From positions 18,292 to 82,291 of the forward strand of contig NZ_PYCN01000029.1 of assembly GCF_003062295.1 (NCBI RefSeq): a stretch of 64,000 nucleotides of DNA, given 5' to 3'. The notes beneath the pieces were generated by a model. The model saw only the letters and a list, made by a program, of their open reading frames with translations, had not been told where the DNA came from and did no database searches. Each line of letters begins with the position of its first letter. Position 1 is the first letter of the stretch. The translations under genes and the position numbers were made by a program. This document shows, piece after piece, positions 24,251 to 32,855 of the stretch. Source of the DNA: Bradyrhizobium algeriense. Lineage in GTDB: Bacteria; Pseudomonadota; Alphaproteobacteria; Rhizobiales; Xanthobacteraceae.

Positions 24251-25435
24251 TTATCGGGGAGATGAAGCTCCGCTCGATCGCTCGATCGCCGAGAACATCA
24301 GTGCGGCGACGATGCCAGACAGCAGCGAGGCCATGAGAACGCCAAGCCGGACTTGCTTAAGGACCGCTTCGTCGTCGAAGGCCAGCGTGCCGATGAAGAG
24401 GCTCATGGTGAAGCCGATGCCGGTCAGGATGGCCATTGCATAGAGTTTTCCTGTCGTTGCCCCTTCCGGCATTGCAGCCAGGCCCAGCCTGATCGCGAGC
24501 AGCGATGAGCCGAAGACCCCGATCTGTTTGCCGACGAAAAGCCCTGCGATAACGCCCAGCGTTATCGGCTCTGCCAGCTTTGACAAGGTCAATCCGTGAA
24601 GCGGTACGCCGGCATTCGCGAAGGCGAAAATCGGCACGATGGCGAAAATCACCCACGGCCTGAGCGCGTGTTCGGTATCTTCGAGCAGGCTGTGCCCGTC
24701 GCGTCTGGTCAGCGGCATCGCGAGACCGACGGCGACACCGGCGAGCGTCGCATGCACGCCGGATTTGAGCACGCAGACCCAGGTGAACAGCCCGGCGATG
24801 AGATAGAACGCCGGCCTGCGCACATCGAGCAGGTTGAGGACCGCGAGCGCCGCGACGCCAAGCCCGCCGAGCGCCAGCGCCAGAACTGAAAGGTCGGCGG
24901 TATAGAAGATCGCGATGACGATGATGGCCATCAGGTCGTCGATGATCGCGAGCGCCAAGAGAAAGGTCTTCAGCGAGGCCGGCACCTTGCGTCCCATCAT
25001 GGCGCAGACGCCGAGCGCAAAGGCGATATCGGTCGCCGCCGGTATGGCCCAGCCGCGCAACGCCTGGGCGTCGCCCCAGTTCACTGCGGCAAAGATCGCG
25101 GCCGGCGTGATGAAGCCGCCGAACGCGGCGATCACGGGCAATGCCGCTTTCTTCGGGCTCGCCAGCGCACCCTCAATCGCCTCGCGCTTGATCTCGAGCC
25201 CGACCAGCAGGAAGAACACCGCCATCAGGCCGTCGTTGATCCAGTGATCGATGGTCTTGCTCAGTCCGATCGATCCGATTCGGACTTCGCCGGTCGTGCG
25301 CAACAGCGCTTCGTAGGCCGGCCCGAACGACGAGTTTGCGACGACGAGAGCCGCGATGGCGGCGAGGCCGAGAACGATGCCGCCATAGAGGCCCGTGTAG
25401 TTGAGATCGTCGGATGCTGGAATCCTGGCCGTCAT
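24251..25435 (-). CDS. nhaA: Na+/H+ antiporter NhaA
   Basis: 394 residues, the usual length, with 11-12 membrane helices. The paired aspartates of the cation site are in LALAIIDDLMAIIVIAIFY; the discontinuous-helix segments PAATDIAFALGVCAMMG and GIGFTMSLFIGTLAF match the family. It expels sodium in exchange for protons at alkaline pH or high salt. ATG at 25435 overlaps the stop of the upstream TetR gene (4 bp), so it is translated from the same message and possibly autoregulated through TetR. The open frame extends further upstream only as a shadow of the regulator gene. Confidence 0.95.
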   Translation of the reverse strand: MTARIPASDDLNYTGLYGGIVLGLAAIAALVVANSSFGPAYEALLRTTGEVRIGSIGLSKTIDHWINDGLMAVFFLLVGLEIKREAIEGALASPKKAALPVIAAFGGFITPAAIFAAVNWGDAQALRGWAIPAATDIAFALGVCAMMGRKVPASLKTFLLALAIIDDLMAIIVIAIFYTADLSVLALALGGLGVAALAVLNLLDVRRPAFYLIAGLFTWVCVLKSGVHATLAGVAVGLAMPLTRRDGHSLLEDTEHALRPWVIFAIVPIFAFANAGVPLHGLTLSKLAEPITLGVIAGLFVGKQIGVFGSSLLAIRLGLAAMPEGATTGKLYAMAILTGIGFTMSLFIGTLAFDDEAVLKQVRLGVLMASLLSGIVAALMFSAIERSSGASSPR

Positions 25436-26070
25436 CGGGCGTCTTTGCCGGCCGCCTCGATCGCCACCGACAGCGCGAGTTTCGTTTCCTTCACGATGTC
25501 CTCGACCAGTTCTTCCCGGCTGACATGGGCAACCTGGCCGGTGAGCAGTCCCTGTTCGGCGAGCATGACCACGCCGTGCAGCGAGGCCCAGACTTTCAGG
25601 GCGCTCCGCTCGCGCAACAGTCCCACGGCGGGGGCCTCCAGCGCTTCCACCAGGAGTTCGAAGGTTTCCATTGCCGCGCTCTGCAGCTCGCTGCCTTTCG
25701 GTGCGCATGCCATGGTCCGCGACGCGAACATCAGGCGATAGATGCCGTTGCGGCGCAGTCCGAAATCAAGCGTGAGCTGCGCGAAGCGCGACAGCTTCGA
25801 CTGTTTCGACGGCTTTTCGATCGCCGTGCGCATCATCGCGCTGAATTGGCGGAACGCTTCGGCCGTGACAGCGGTCAGCAACGTCTCGCGGTCGGCAAAA
25901 TGCTTGTATGGCGCCGGCTGCGAGACGCCGAGTTTCTTGGCAAGCGCGCTGATGCTGATCGCTTCCGGGCCGCCGAGCTCGACTTCGTGCAACGCGGCCT
26001 GAACCAGGGCATCGCGGAGATCCCCATGATGATAGGCGTTCAGCGCTTTGCGTGCGGGTCGAGGTGGCAT
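25432..26070 (-). CDS. TetR/AcrR-family transcriptional regulator
   Basis: 212 residues. The N-terminal HTH (DALVQAALHEVELGGPEAIS followed by ALAKKLGVSQPAPYKHF) is a textbook TetR domain; the C-terminal ligand domain ends LALSVAIEAAGKDAR and resembles TetR C-terminal WHG-type domains. ATG at 26070 gives MPPRPARKALNAYHHGDLR. It is transcribed leftward with nhaA and divergently from the ferredoxin-P450 pair, so it may control either or both through the shared 162-bp intergenic region. Confidence 0.92.
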   Translation of the reverse strand: MPPRPARKALNAYHHGDLRDALVQAALHEVELGGPEAISISALAKKLGVSQPAPYKHFADRETLLTAVTAEAFRQFSAMMRTAIEKPSKQSKLSRFAQLTLDFGLRRNGIYRLMFASRTMACAPKGSELQSAAMETFELLVEALEAPAVGLLRERSALKVWASLHGVVMLAEQGLLTGQVAHVSREELVEDIVKETKLALSVAIEAAGKDAR

Positions 26071-26123
26071 TTCAACGTCATGATCTATAACTTTTGACTT
26101 GACAGCACAACGGCAGCGCGAAT

Positions 26124-26138
26124 GTAATACGATATAAC
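26124..26138. promoter_or_regulatory. Candidate TetR operator
   Basis: GTAATACGATATAAC is an imperfect inverted repeat (GTAATA/TATAAC, one mismatch, 3-bp centre) in the divergent region between the TetR and ferredoxin genes; a second ATAACTT lies at about 26085. Suggestive only. Confidence 0.35.
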
Positions 26139-26232
26139 TTCGCGGTGCGCCGGCGGGTCTGTGCCGCCGTGCCGAAGAATGCCTAAAGAAGAATACCGCG
26201 CGGCAAAGCGCCGCAAAAAGGGAAACGCTGCG

Positions 26233-26442
26233 ATGGCCGGAAAGCTGAAAATCCGCGTCGACCAGGACAAATGTCAGGGCCACGCGCGCTGCAAATCACT
26301 GGCACCCGAGCTGTTCGACCTCGACGAATTCGGCAACGCGCACGAAGTCGGCGACGGTTCCGTGGCTGAGGGCCTGGAAGACAAGGCTTGGCTCGCCCAG
26401 AGCAACTGCCCCGAGATCGCGATCGAGGTGACCGAGGAATAG
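26233..26442 (+). CDS. Ferredoxin of the P450-associated [3Fe-4S]-type
   Basis: 69 residues. Cysteine pattern CQGHARC then NCPEIAI: histidine replaces the second cysteine of a 4Fe cluster motif, as in the [3Fe-4S] or unusual [4Fe-4S] ferredoxins that feed bacterial cytochrome P450s (FdxP/HaPux types). ATG at 26233 (MAGKLKIRVDQDKC). The P450 gene starts 64 bp downstream on the same strand, so this is its likely electron donor. A ferredoxin reductase is not present nearby. Confidence 0.92.
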   Translation: MAGKLKIRVDQDKCQGHARCKSLAPELFDLDEFGNAHEVGDGSVAEGLEDKAWLAQSNCPEIAIEVTEE

Positions 26443-26505
26443 TCCGGTCCGGAGATCGATTTAGCCAAAATAGATCTGAACGAACCAAGCAGAGGATTTG
26501 CTCCG

Positions 26506-27726
26506 ATGTCCGATTCCGCCAGCATCATGCCCGAACATCCCCCGGTCTCCGACTGGGTCAACGATTTCGACCACACCGATCCGACCTGGACCGAAAACCC
26601 GTTTCCGATTTGGGAAAAATTACGCGAGGCTTCGCCCGTCGTTCACACCGAGCGGTTCCTCGGTTGCTACATGCCGACCACCTATCAGGCGGTAAAGGAA
26701 ATCGCCTACGACACCGACCACTTTTCTTCCCGGCGCGTCATCGTGCGCGACATTCGTCCGGAAATCACGGCGCGGGCGCCACCGATCACCTCCGATCCGC
26801 CTGAGCACAAGCCTGCCAAGCAGTTGCTGTTGCCGCCGTTCACGCCGGACGCGATGAAGAAGCTCGAGCCGCGGGTGCGCGCCATCTGCAACGAGCTGAT
26901 CGACGAGTTCATTGCCGACGGCAAATGCGACGCCGCCGCGCGCTACACCAAGCATGTTCCGGTCCGCGCCATTGCGCACATGCTCGGAATCCCCGAGAAG
27001 GACGGCGATCTCTTCATCAAGTGGATTCACGGCATCCTCGAACTCGGCATCAAGGATGACAATGCGCTGATGGAGGCGGTGAGGGAGATGACCGGCTATT
27101 TCGCCGGCCACATCGAACATCGCAAACAGAATCCGACCGACGACCTGATCTCGACGCTGATGAATGCGAGGGACAAGGACGGAAACCCGCTGGCGGATGA
27201 GCATGTGCTGGGTTCGCTGCGGCTATTGCTGATCGCTGGCATCGACACCACCTGGAGCGCGATCGGTTCCTCGCTCTGGCATCTGGCGCGGGTACCTGCG
27301 GACCGCGAGCGCCTTGTCGCGGAGCCCGAACTGATGCCGCTGGCGGTCGAGGAACTGCTGCGCGCCTATTCGCCGGTGACGATGGCGCGCGAGGTGATGA
27401 AGGAGACGACCATCAGCGGCTGCCCGGTCAAGCCCGGCAACATGGTGCTGCTGTCGTTCCCGGCCGCCAACCGCGATCCCGCCATGTTCCCCGACGCCGA
27501 CAAGGTGGTGATCGACCGCAAGGAAAACCGCCACGCCGCGTTCGGCCTCGGCATTCACCGCTGCGTCGGCTCCAACCTCGCGCGCATGGAAATGACCGTT
27601 GCGATCGAGGAATGGCTGAAGCGCATCCCGGATTTCAGGCTCGATCCCGCCGGCAAGGTCACCTGGTCGGAAGGCACCGTGCGCGGCCCGCGCCAGTTGC
27701 CCATGCTGTTCGGCAAGGTGAGCTGA
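26506..27726 (+). CDS. Cytochrome P450
   Basis: 406 residues, a soluble class I bacterial P450. I-helix LLIAGIDTTWSAIGS with the acid-threonine pair (D-T-T), K-helix ExxR (EELLRAY), and the haem loop FGLGIHRCVGSNLARMEM with the axial cysteine are all present. It uses electrons from the ferredoxin encoded just upstream for a monooxygenation. Closest in feel to CYP families acting on terpenoid, fatty-acid or steroid-like substrates, but I cannot assign the substrate. A strong terminator follows. Confidence 0.93.
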   Translation: MSDSASIMPEHPPVSDWVNDFDHTDPTWTENPFPIWEKLREASPVVHTERFLGCYMPTTYQAVKEIAYDTDHFSSRRVIVRDIRPEITARAPPITSDPPEHKPAKQLLLPPFTPDAMKKLEPRVRAICNELIDEFIADGKCDAAARYTKHVPVRAIAHMLGIPEKDGDLFIKWIHGILELGIKDDNALMEAVREMTGYFAGHIEHRKQNPTDDLISTLMNARDKDGNPLADEHVLGSLRLLLIAGIDTTWSAIGSSLWHLARVPADRERLVAEPELMPLAVEELLRAYSPVTMAREVMKETTISGCPVKPGNMVLLSFPAANRDPAMFPDADKVVIDRKENRHAAFGLGIHRCVGSNLARMEMTVAIEEWLKRIPDFRLDPAGKVTWSEGTVRGPRQLPMLFGKVS

Positions 27727-27746
27727 GCGTTCCATGAATGAGGCGG

Positions 27747-27775
27747 GGAGGGCCGATTGTCTCGGCCCTCCTTTT
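27747..27775 (+). terminator. Rho-independent terminator after the P450 gene
   Basis: GGAGGGCCGA (27747-27756) pairs perfectly with TCGGCCCTCC (27762-27771) around a 5-nt loop and is followed by TTTT, 20 bp past the P450 stop and just before the convergent TctC-type gene. Confidence 0.88.
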
Positions 27776-27786
27776 GCGTTCAGCGG

Positions 27787-28755
27787 CTACTTGATCTCGA
27801 TCTTCGCGTCGCTGGCGACCTTCTTCCAGGCTTCGATGTCGCGCGCGTTGATGTCGCGCTGCTGGTCTCCGGCGATGAAATCGGCCGAGATGCCAAGTGC
27901 CAGCAGTTTCTCGACGATGTCGGGCTCGGCCAGCGCCGCCTTCAGCGCGCCGGAGATTTTTTGCGCGACGGAGGCGGGAACGCCCGCGGGCGCGTACATC
28001 ACCCAGGACAGGCTCCGCTCGAAATCGACGCCTTGCTCCTTGTAGCTCGCGACGTCAGGCAGGCTCGGAGATCGTCCGCCGCAGACCGCAAGCGCCTTCA
28101 GCTTGCCATCCTTCACCAGCGGCGTCCCGGTCGCCATGTCGACCAGTCCCACCGAGATGTGCCCGCCCATCAGGTCGTTGGCGAGCTTCGCCGCGCCGCT
28201 GAACGGGACATGCTGCAGGCGGATGCCCGCCTTCTGCGAGAGGATTTCGCCGCAGAAATGTCCGGTCGAGCCGACGCCCCAGCTTCCGTACTGGATCGGC
28301 TCGCCCTTCTTCGATAACTCCGTCAGGCCGCGCAGATCGTTGGCGACAAAATCCTTTGTCGCGATGAGAAGAATGGACGACGTTCCGATACGTCCGATGG
28401 TGGTAAAATCCTTGATCGGATCATAGGGCAGGTTCGGATAGACCGCCGGCGCGAGTACATGGCTGGTCATGCCGCCGATCGTGATGGTGTAGCCATCGGG
28501 TGGGGAGGTCGCGGCCTGCTGCGCGCCGATGGTGCCTGCGGCGCCGGTGCGGTTTTCGACGTAAATAGTCTGCCCAAGGCGATTGCCCATCCGGTCGGCG
28601 AGCAGCCGTCCGAGCACGTCGCCGCCGCCACCGGCCCCGAACGGCAGCAGCATCTTGATCTTCCTGGAGGGGTAGTCGGTCGCGTCCTCGCCGTGGGCTG
28701 AACACGCCACCGACGCGAGCGCAATCAGCGAAAGCATTATCGCGCGTAACTTCAT
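27787..28755 (-). CDS. Tripartite tricarboxylate transporter substrate-binding protein (TctC/Bug family)
   Basis: 322 residues. A signal peptide (MKLRAIMLSLIALASVACSAHG) is followed by the Bug-family signatures KMLLPFGAGGGGDVLGRLLAD and ENRTGAAGTIGAQQAA, with the second-domain segment YGSWGVGSTGHFCGE. Bug proteins bind carboxylates or aromatic acids in the periplasm and deliver them to a TctAB permease. No tctA or tctB is adjacent, which is common for these orphan proteins in beta- and alphaproteobacteria. It lies 98 bp downstream of the LacI gene on the same strand and may share its regulation. Confidence 0.92.
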   Translation of the reverse strand: MKLRAIMLSLIALASVACSAHGEDATDYPSRKIKMLLPFGAGGGGDVLGRLLADRMGNRLGQTIYVENRTGAAGTIGAQQAATSPPDGYTITIGGMTSHVLAPAVYPNLPYDPIKDFTTIGRIGTSSILLIATKDFVANDLRGLTELSKKGEPIQYGSWGVGSTGHFCGEILSQKAGIRLQHVPFSGAAKLANDLMGGHISVGLVDMATGTPLVKDGKLKALAVCGGRSPSLPDVASYKEQGVDFERSLSWVMYAPAGVPASVAQKISGALKAALAEPDIVEKLLALGISADFIAGDQQRDINARDIEAWKKVASDAKIEIK

Positions 28756-28853
28756 TTACTCTACTCCCTGGGTTTCCCATTTGTTTTTTTGCTTTGGTCG
28801 TTCGTCGCCGGCGTTCTTCGCCGGTCGTGAAGATCGGTGACGCCGTCGCGCGA

Positions 28854-29885
28854 TCAGGGTGCGCGAGGCTTGGCGCCGGAGTGCCGAAGGATGAAACGTG
28901 TCGGCAGGTAGACCGGGCGGACCTTGCGGGCCTCGTCGCCGCCACGAATCCGATCGAGCAGGATGTTGGCGGCGACCCGGCCCATCTGGTCCAGATCCCA
29001 GGTCAGCGCCGAGATGCCCGGCGTTGCATGCCGGGCGAGATCGGTGTCGCCGATGCACACCAGCGACATGTCGTCGGGATAGCGCAGGCCGTTGCTGGCA
29101 AGCGCGTCCATCACGCCGGCCAGCATGTGCGTGCCCAGCGTAATGATCGCGGTCGGACGGTCCGGGCCTTGCAGCAATTGGCAGACGTCGCTGAACGCAA
29201 TGCTCGAGCCTTGCGTCTGCGGCCGGATCAGGTCGGGATCGAACTTAAGTTTCGCCTCAGTATGGGCCTGCCGATAGCCGGCCAGGCGCTCCGAACTCGG
29301 CAGCAACGCGGCGCGTCCGGTGAGAAGCGCGATGCGGCGATGGCCGAGCCCGATGAGATACCGCGTGATTTCGAGGCCGCCGCCGCGATGATCCGCACGC
29401 ACCGAAGGGACGCCCGGCACCTCGCGATCGATCGCCACGCAGGGCAGGTCCAGGTTTGCGAGCGCGCCGGTGAAGTCGGTATGCGCGTTGTCACCCGCAA
29501 ACAGCAGCAATCCATCCATGCGCCGCCTTCGCACCGCCGATATGAACGCCGTTTCGCGGTCTTGCTCGTGCCGGGTAGCCGCAAGCATCAGCACGTAGCC
29601 GGCGCGCTGGAATTCCTCCTCCGCGCCGTTGATCATCTCGCTGTAGAGCGGATTGGAGAGGTCGGAGACCATGCAGCCGATCGTCTTGCTCTCACGCGAA
29701 CGCAAGGCTTGCGCCGCTGAATGCGGTTCGAAGCGCAGGCGGTTCACCGCCCGCATGATGCGGGCGTGCAATTCCGGGCTGATGTGCGGCTCGCCGTTCA
29801 TGACGCGGCTGACGCTGCTGACCGATACGCCGGCCTGGGCTGCGACGTCCCGAATTGTGGCGCGTGCAGGCTGGCGCAACGACAT
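28854..29885 (-). CDS. LacI-family transcriptional regulator
   Basis: 343 residues. The N-terminal HTH reads TIRDVAAQAGVSVSSVSRVMNG, with the hinge helix SAAQALRSRESKTIGCMVSD, then a periplasmic-binding-like sensor domain. ATG at 29885 follows GGGAG by 8 nt; the frame is open to 29930 without support. Divergent from the SDR-VOC-CMD catabolic genes, with a perfect LacI-type palindrome at 30010-30023 between them. Likely represses that operon and itself (and possibly the TctC gene) until an inducer is bound. Confidence 0.93.
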   Translation of the reverse strand: MSLRQPARATIRDVAAQAGVSVSSVSRVMNGEPHISPELHARIMRAVNRLRFEPHSAAQALRSRESKTIGCMVSDLSNPLYSEMINGAEEEFQRAGYVLMLAATRHEQDRETAFISAVRRRRMDGLLLFAGDNAHTDFTGALANLDLPCVAIDREVPGVPSVRADHRGGGLEITRYLIGLGHRRIALLTGRAALLPSSERLAGYRQAHTEAKLKFDPDLIRPQTQGSSIAFSDVCQLLQGPDRPTAIITLGTHMLAGVMDALASNGLRYPDDMSLVCIGDTDLARHATPGISALTWDLDQMGRVAANILLDRIRGGDEARKVRPVYLPTRFILRHSGAKPRAP

Positions 29886-30009
29886 TGCAGGGCTCCCTTG
29901 AGCATCGCCGCTCGGGCGTAGGTAGGCCAAATCCTAGTGCATTCTGGAAACGATATACAAGATAGAATTCCATAAAAACCTATCTTGAATAACCATATGA
30001 GACAAAGTA

Positions 30010-30023
30010 TGGAAACGTTTCCA
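30010..30023. promoter_or_regulatory. LacI/GalR-type operator
   Basis: TGGAAACGTTTCCA is a perfect 14-bp palindrome with the central CG typical of LacI/GalR operators, midway between the LacI gene and the SDR gene. A half-site TGGAAACG lies at 29945-29952, 58 bp nearer the regulator start. Confidence 0.8.
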
Positions 30024-30112
30024 AAAAATGCCGGGGAGCAGGGCGGGCACGCCGTTGTTTTCCGCGACAACAAACCGGCCGAATGGCCGCAGGCAGGAAA
30101 CGGGACCGAGGC

Positions 30113-30910
30113 ATGACGCGGCGTGTCGAAGGAAAAGTCGCTTTGGTGACCGGCGCCGCCAACGGCATCGGACGAAGCGCCGCCCTGCTGCTGGCGCGCG
30201 AGGGCGCGAAGATCGTCGCAACCGATCTGCAGGACGAGAAAGGCGAGGGCCTGCTGCGCGAATTGCGCGCCATGGGATGCGAGTGCGAGTACTACCACCA
30301 CGACGTGACGCGCGAGGAGGACTGGCAGTCGATCGTGGCCCAGATCCGGGCGCGGTTCGGCAGGCTCGATGTTCTCGTCAACAATGCCGGGATTGGCCTC
30401 TCGGGTCCGGTGGTCGACATGGCGTTCGCCGACTGGAAGCGGCAGGTGGCCGTCAATCTCGACGGCGTCTTCCTCGGCGTAAAGCATTCGCTCCCGTTGA
30501 TGCGGGCAGGCGGCGGCGGAAGCATCATCAACGTTTCCTCGATTGCAGGCATCAAGGCATCGCCGAACGTCTCGGGCTATTGCGCGACCAAGGGCGGCGT
30601 GCGGCTGTTCACGAAATCGGTCGCGCTGGAATGCGCCGCCGCCAAGGATGGCGTGCGCGTCAACTCGCTGCATCCCGGCATCACCGAAACCGCCATCTGG
30701 GACACGCTGATCGGTACCGTCGAGGACGGCTCCAATGGCGGACGGGAGCGCGGGCCGACGCTGGACAAGTTCACCGAACGCGCCGTCCCGCTCGGGTACA
30801 AGGCCGCGCCTGAGGATATCGCCAACGGCATCCTGTGGCTCGCCAGCGACGAGAGCCGCTACGTCACCGGCACCGAACTCGTGATCGACGGCGGCAGGTC
30901 GATCGGCTGA
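30113..30910 (+). CDS. Short-chain dehydrogenase/reductase
   Basis: 265 residues of the classical SDR family. Cofactor motif VTGAANGIGRSAALLL near residue 13, NNAGIGLSG, catalytic serine in INVSSIAGIK and YCATKGG with the Y-x3-K pair. D in VATDL at the end of strand 2 favours NAD+ over NADP+. ATG at 30113 (MTRRVEGKVALVTG). First gene of a likely operon under the LacI operator; oxidises or reduces a hydroxyl/keto group of the imported substrate. Confidence 0.92.
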   Translation: MTRRVEGKVALVTGAANGIGRSAALLLAREGAKIVATDLQDEKGEGLLRELRAMGCECEYYHHDVTREEDWQSIVAQIRARFGRLDVLVNNAGIGLSGPVVDMAFADWKRQVAVNLDGVFLGVKHSLPLMRAGGGGSIINVSSIAGIKASPNVSGYCATKGGVRLFTKSVALECAAAKDGVRVNSLHPGITETAIWDTLIGTVEDGSNGGRERGPTLDKFTERAVPLGYKAAPEDIANGILWLASDESRYVTGTELVIDGGRSIG

Positions 30911-30976
30911 ACGCGAGGGATCAAGAAGAATGAGAGGCGGGAAGGATGTCCCGCCGGCAAGCGGACGGAGGTCGTC

Positions 30977-31510
30977 ATGAGTCGAATCTTTGGTGCAGTC
31001 TGCCAGAACGGATATGTCGTGCGGGATATCCGTGCCGCCATGGATCACTGGGTCAATGTGATGGGTGTCGGGCCCTGGTACTATATCGACAAGGTCAAGA
31101 CCGATTACTTCCGCCACCGCGGCCAGGACTCCGCCATGGAGATGAGCGTGGCGCTCGCTAATTCCGGCGATCTCCAGATCGAGCTGATCCAGCAGCGCAA
31201 CGACGCGCCCTCGATGTACAAGGAGTTTCTCGACTCCGGCCGCGAAGGCTTGCAGCACATGTCGTACTGGACCCGTGATTATCAGGCCCTCTACGACCGC
31301 GCGCTGTCGCTTGGCTATAAAGTGGGGCACGAAGGCCAGATCGGCGGCGAAAAGGGCCGCTTCGCCTATTTCGATACGCAGGCCCATTCCGGCACCGTGG
31401 TGGAGATTTCAGACATCAGCGGCAGCAAGGGGAGTTTCTTCGAGCACATTCGCAAGGTCGCCGCCGGTTGGGACGGCGCCGATCCCATCCGCGAAGTCGG
31501 CGGCCGCTGA
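30977..31510 (+). CDS. VOC-family protein (glyoxalase/dioxygenase fold)
   Basis: 177 residues starting MSRIFGAVCQNGYVVRDI. Two beta-alpha-beta-beta-beta modules can be seen; potential metal ligands are H in the first module (DHWVNV), E in LQIELIQQ, H in LQHMSYW and E in GTVVEISD. Members include methylmalonyl-CoA epimerase-like and extradiol-dioxygenase-like enzymes. It lies 66 bp after the SDR gene, in the LacI-controlled series, so it probably performs an isomerisation or ring/dehydration step in that pathway. Confidence 0.85.
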   Translation: MSRIFGAVCQNGYVVRDIRAAMDHWVNVMGVGPWYYIDKVKTDYFRHRGQDSAMEMSVALANSGDLQIELIQQRNDAPSMYKEFLDSGREGLQHMSYWTRDYQALYDRALSLGYKVGHEGQIGGEKGRFAYFDTQAHSGTVVEISDISGSKGSFFEHIRKVAAGWDGADPIREVGGR

Positions 31511-31590
31511 GGGGTGCGCGGGTAAGCTCGAGCGACAGCGGCAGGTCTTTAGCGGTAAAAGCAAACGGCAAAACATGAGGAAACGAGAGG

Positions 31591-32151
31591 ATGGCAAGAC
31601 TTCCCCTGATCGACCCGGCGGCAACCAGCGGCGACGTGCGCACCTCCTTTGACAGGATGCCGGTCGTATTGAACATCTTCCGGATGATGGCGCATGCCGA
31701 GGCCAATTTCATTCCGGCGATGCGGTTCGCCAATTCGATCCTGCACCGCCAGAAACTCAGCCACGTCAACCGCGAATTGCTGATCCTCCAGGTCGCGCAG
31801 CTGCAGCATGGCGTCTATGAGTGGCGTCAGCACGTTCCGATCGCGCTCGGTGTCGGCGTCACGCAAAAGCAGATCGACTGCATCGAACAAGGCAAATACG
31901 AGGACGCAGCCTTCAATGCCGCCGAACAGGCGCTGCTGGCGTTCGGACGGGAAGTCATCGAGAACGTCCGTGTCGCCGAGCCGGTCTTCGCTGCCATGCG
32001 CACGAATTTCAGCGAACAGGAGATCGTCGAATCGATCCTCGCGATCGGCTTCTACATGACGATGGCGCGCCTGACGGAGGCAACCGATGTCGATCTCGAC
32101 CCGGCCGCCGGCATGACCGTCTTCGAGAGCAGCAAGAAGCGGTCGGGCTGA
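31591..32151 (+). CDS. Carboxymuconolactone decarboxylase-family (AhpD-like fold) protein
   Basis: 186 residues, all helical. The core QHGVYEWRQHVPIALGVGV followed by a long helix (AAEQALLAFGREVIENV) is the CMD/AhpD fold, but the CxxC redox pair of AhpD is absent (E-W-R-Q-H in its place), as in the decarboxylase-like group. Third gene of the SDR-VOC series, 80 bp after the VOC gene, with GAAACGAGAGG before the ATG. A gamma-carboxymuconolactone-like decarboxylation or an isomerase role is possible; the assignment is by fold only. Confidence 0.85.
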   Translation: MARLPLIDPAATSGDVRTSFDRMPVVLNIFRMMAHAEANFIPAMRFANSILHRQKLSHVNRELLILQVAQLQHGVYEWRQHVPIALGVGVTQKQIDCIEQGKYEDAAFNAAEQALLAFGREVIENVRVAEPVFAAMRTNFSEQEIVESILAIGFYMTMARLTEATDVDLDPAAGMTVFESSKKRSG

Positions 32152-32242
32152 CGCCTACACATTGCCCGCGCCACATTGACCCCACGGCCAGTTGCAGCGA
32201 TCATCGACCGGTCCAAAGCAACGATAGCGTGGAGCGCAGGCA

Positions 32243-32668
32243 ATGACGGGTGAGCCGGGGGCGGGCGGTCCGCGACCATTGGGCGAGATCGCGAGTTACC
32301 ACGCCCATATCTATTACGATCCGACGACGTCGCGGGCCGAGGCCGAGCAGTTGCGGGCCTGGATTGGCGAGCGTTTCTCGGTCACGCTCGGACGCTGGCA
32401 CGACGTCAAGGTCGGCCCGCATGATCAGGCCATGTACCAGGTGGCCTTTGCCCGGGAGGTATTCCCCGAGCTGGTCCCGTGGCTGATGCTCAATCATGGC
32501 AAATTGAGCGTTCTGGTCCATCCGAATACGACCAATCCGCGCCGGGATCATGAGGCCGATCCGATCTGGATCGGGCCAGCGCTCGCTGTGCATGCCGACA
32601 AGCTGCCGGAGCACGCCGAGATGGAAGAGGCGCCCGCGCCGAATACCAATCCGGTTCTGCGGCCCTGA
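32243..32668 (+). CDS. DOPA 4,5-dioxygenase-family protein
   Basis: 141 residues. YHAHIYYD near the N-terminus (H-x-H), VGPHDQAMYQV and VPWLMLNHGKLSVLVHPNT are the hallmark segments of the DODA-like family, whose histidines bind a non-haem metal for extradiol cleavage of catechols. Bacterial members are common and their real substrates are mostly unknown. About 90 bp after the CMD-family gene on the same strand; probably the last gene of this series. Confidence 0.9.
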   Translation: MTGEPGAGGPRPLGEIASYHAHIYYDPTTSRAEAEQLRAWIGERFSVTLGRWHDVKVGPHDQAMYQVAFAREVFPELVPWLMLNHGKLSVLVHPNTTNPRRDHEADPIWIGPALAVHADKLPEHAEMEEAPAPNTNPVLRP

Positions 32669-32855
32669 GCGCAGCCTCGCCGGAGAATCCCGGCCCAGCT
32701 TACCATTAGATGCTTGAATCCGTGGATTCGGCCGGTCATGATGACGTCGAGCGCTTGTCTCGATTATGCCTTACTTTGGTTTGCATTATGTTGGGACTTA
32801 TTCGGTGAATCCATTAGGAATCAGACGTGATTCCGAAGCGCCGAGCCGGGGACGG

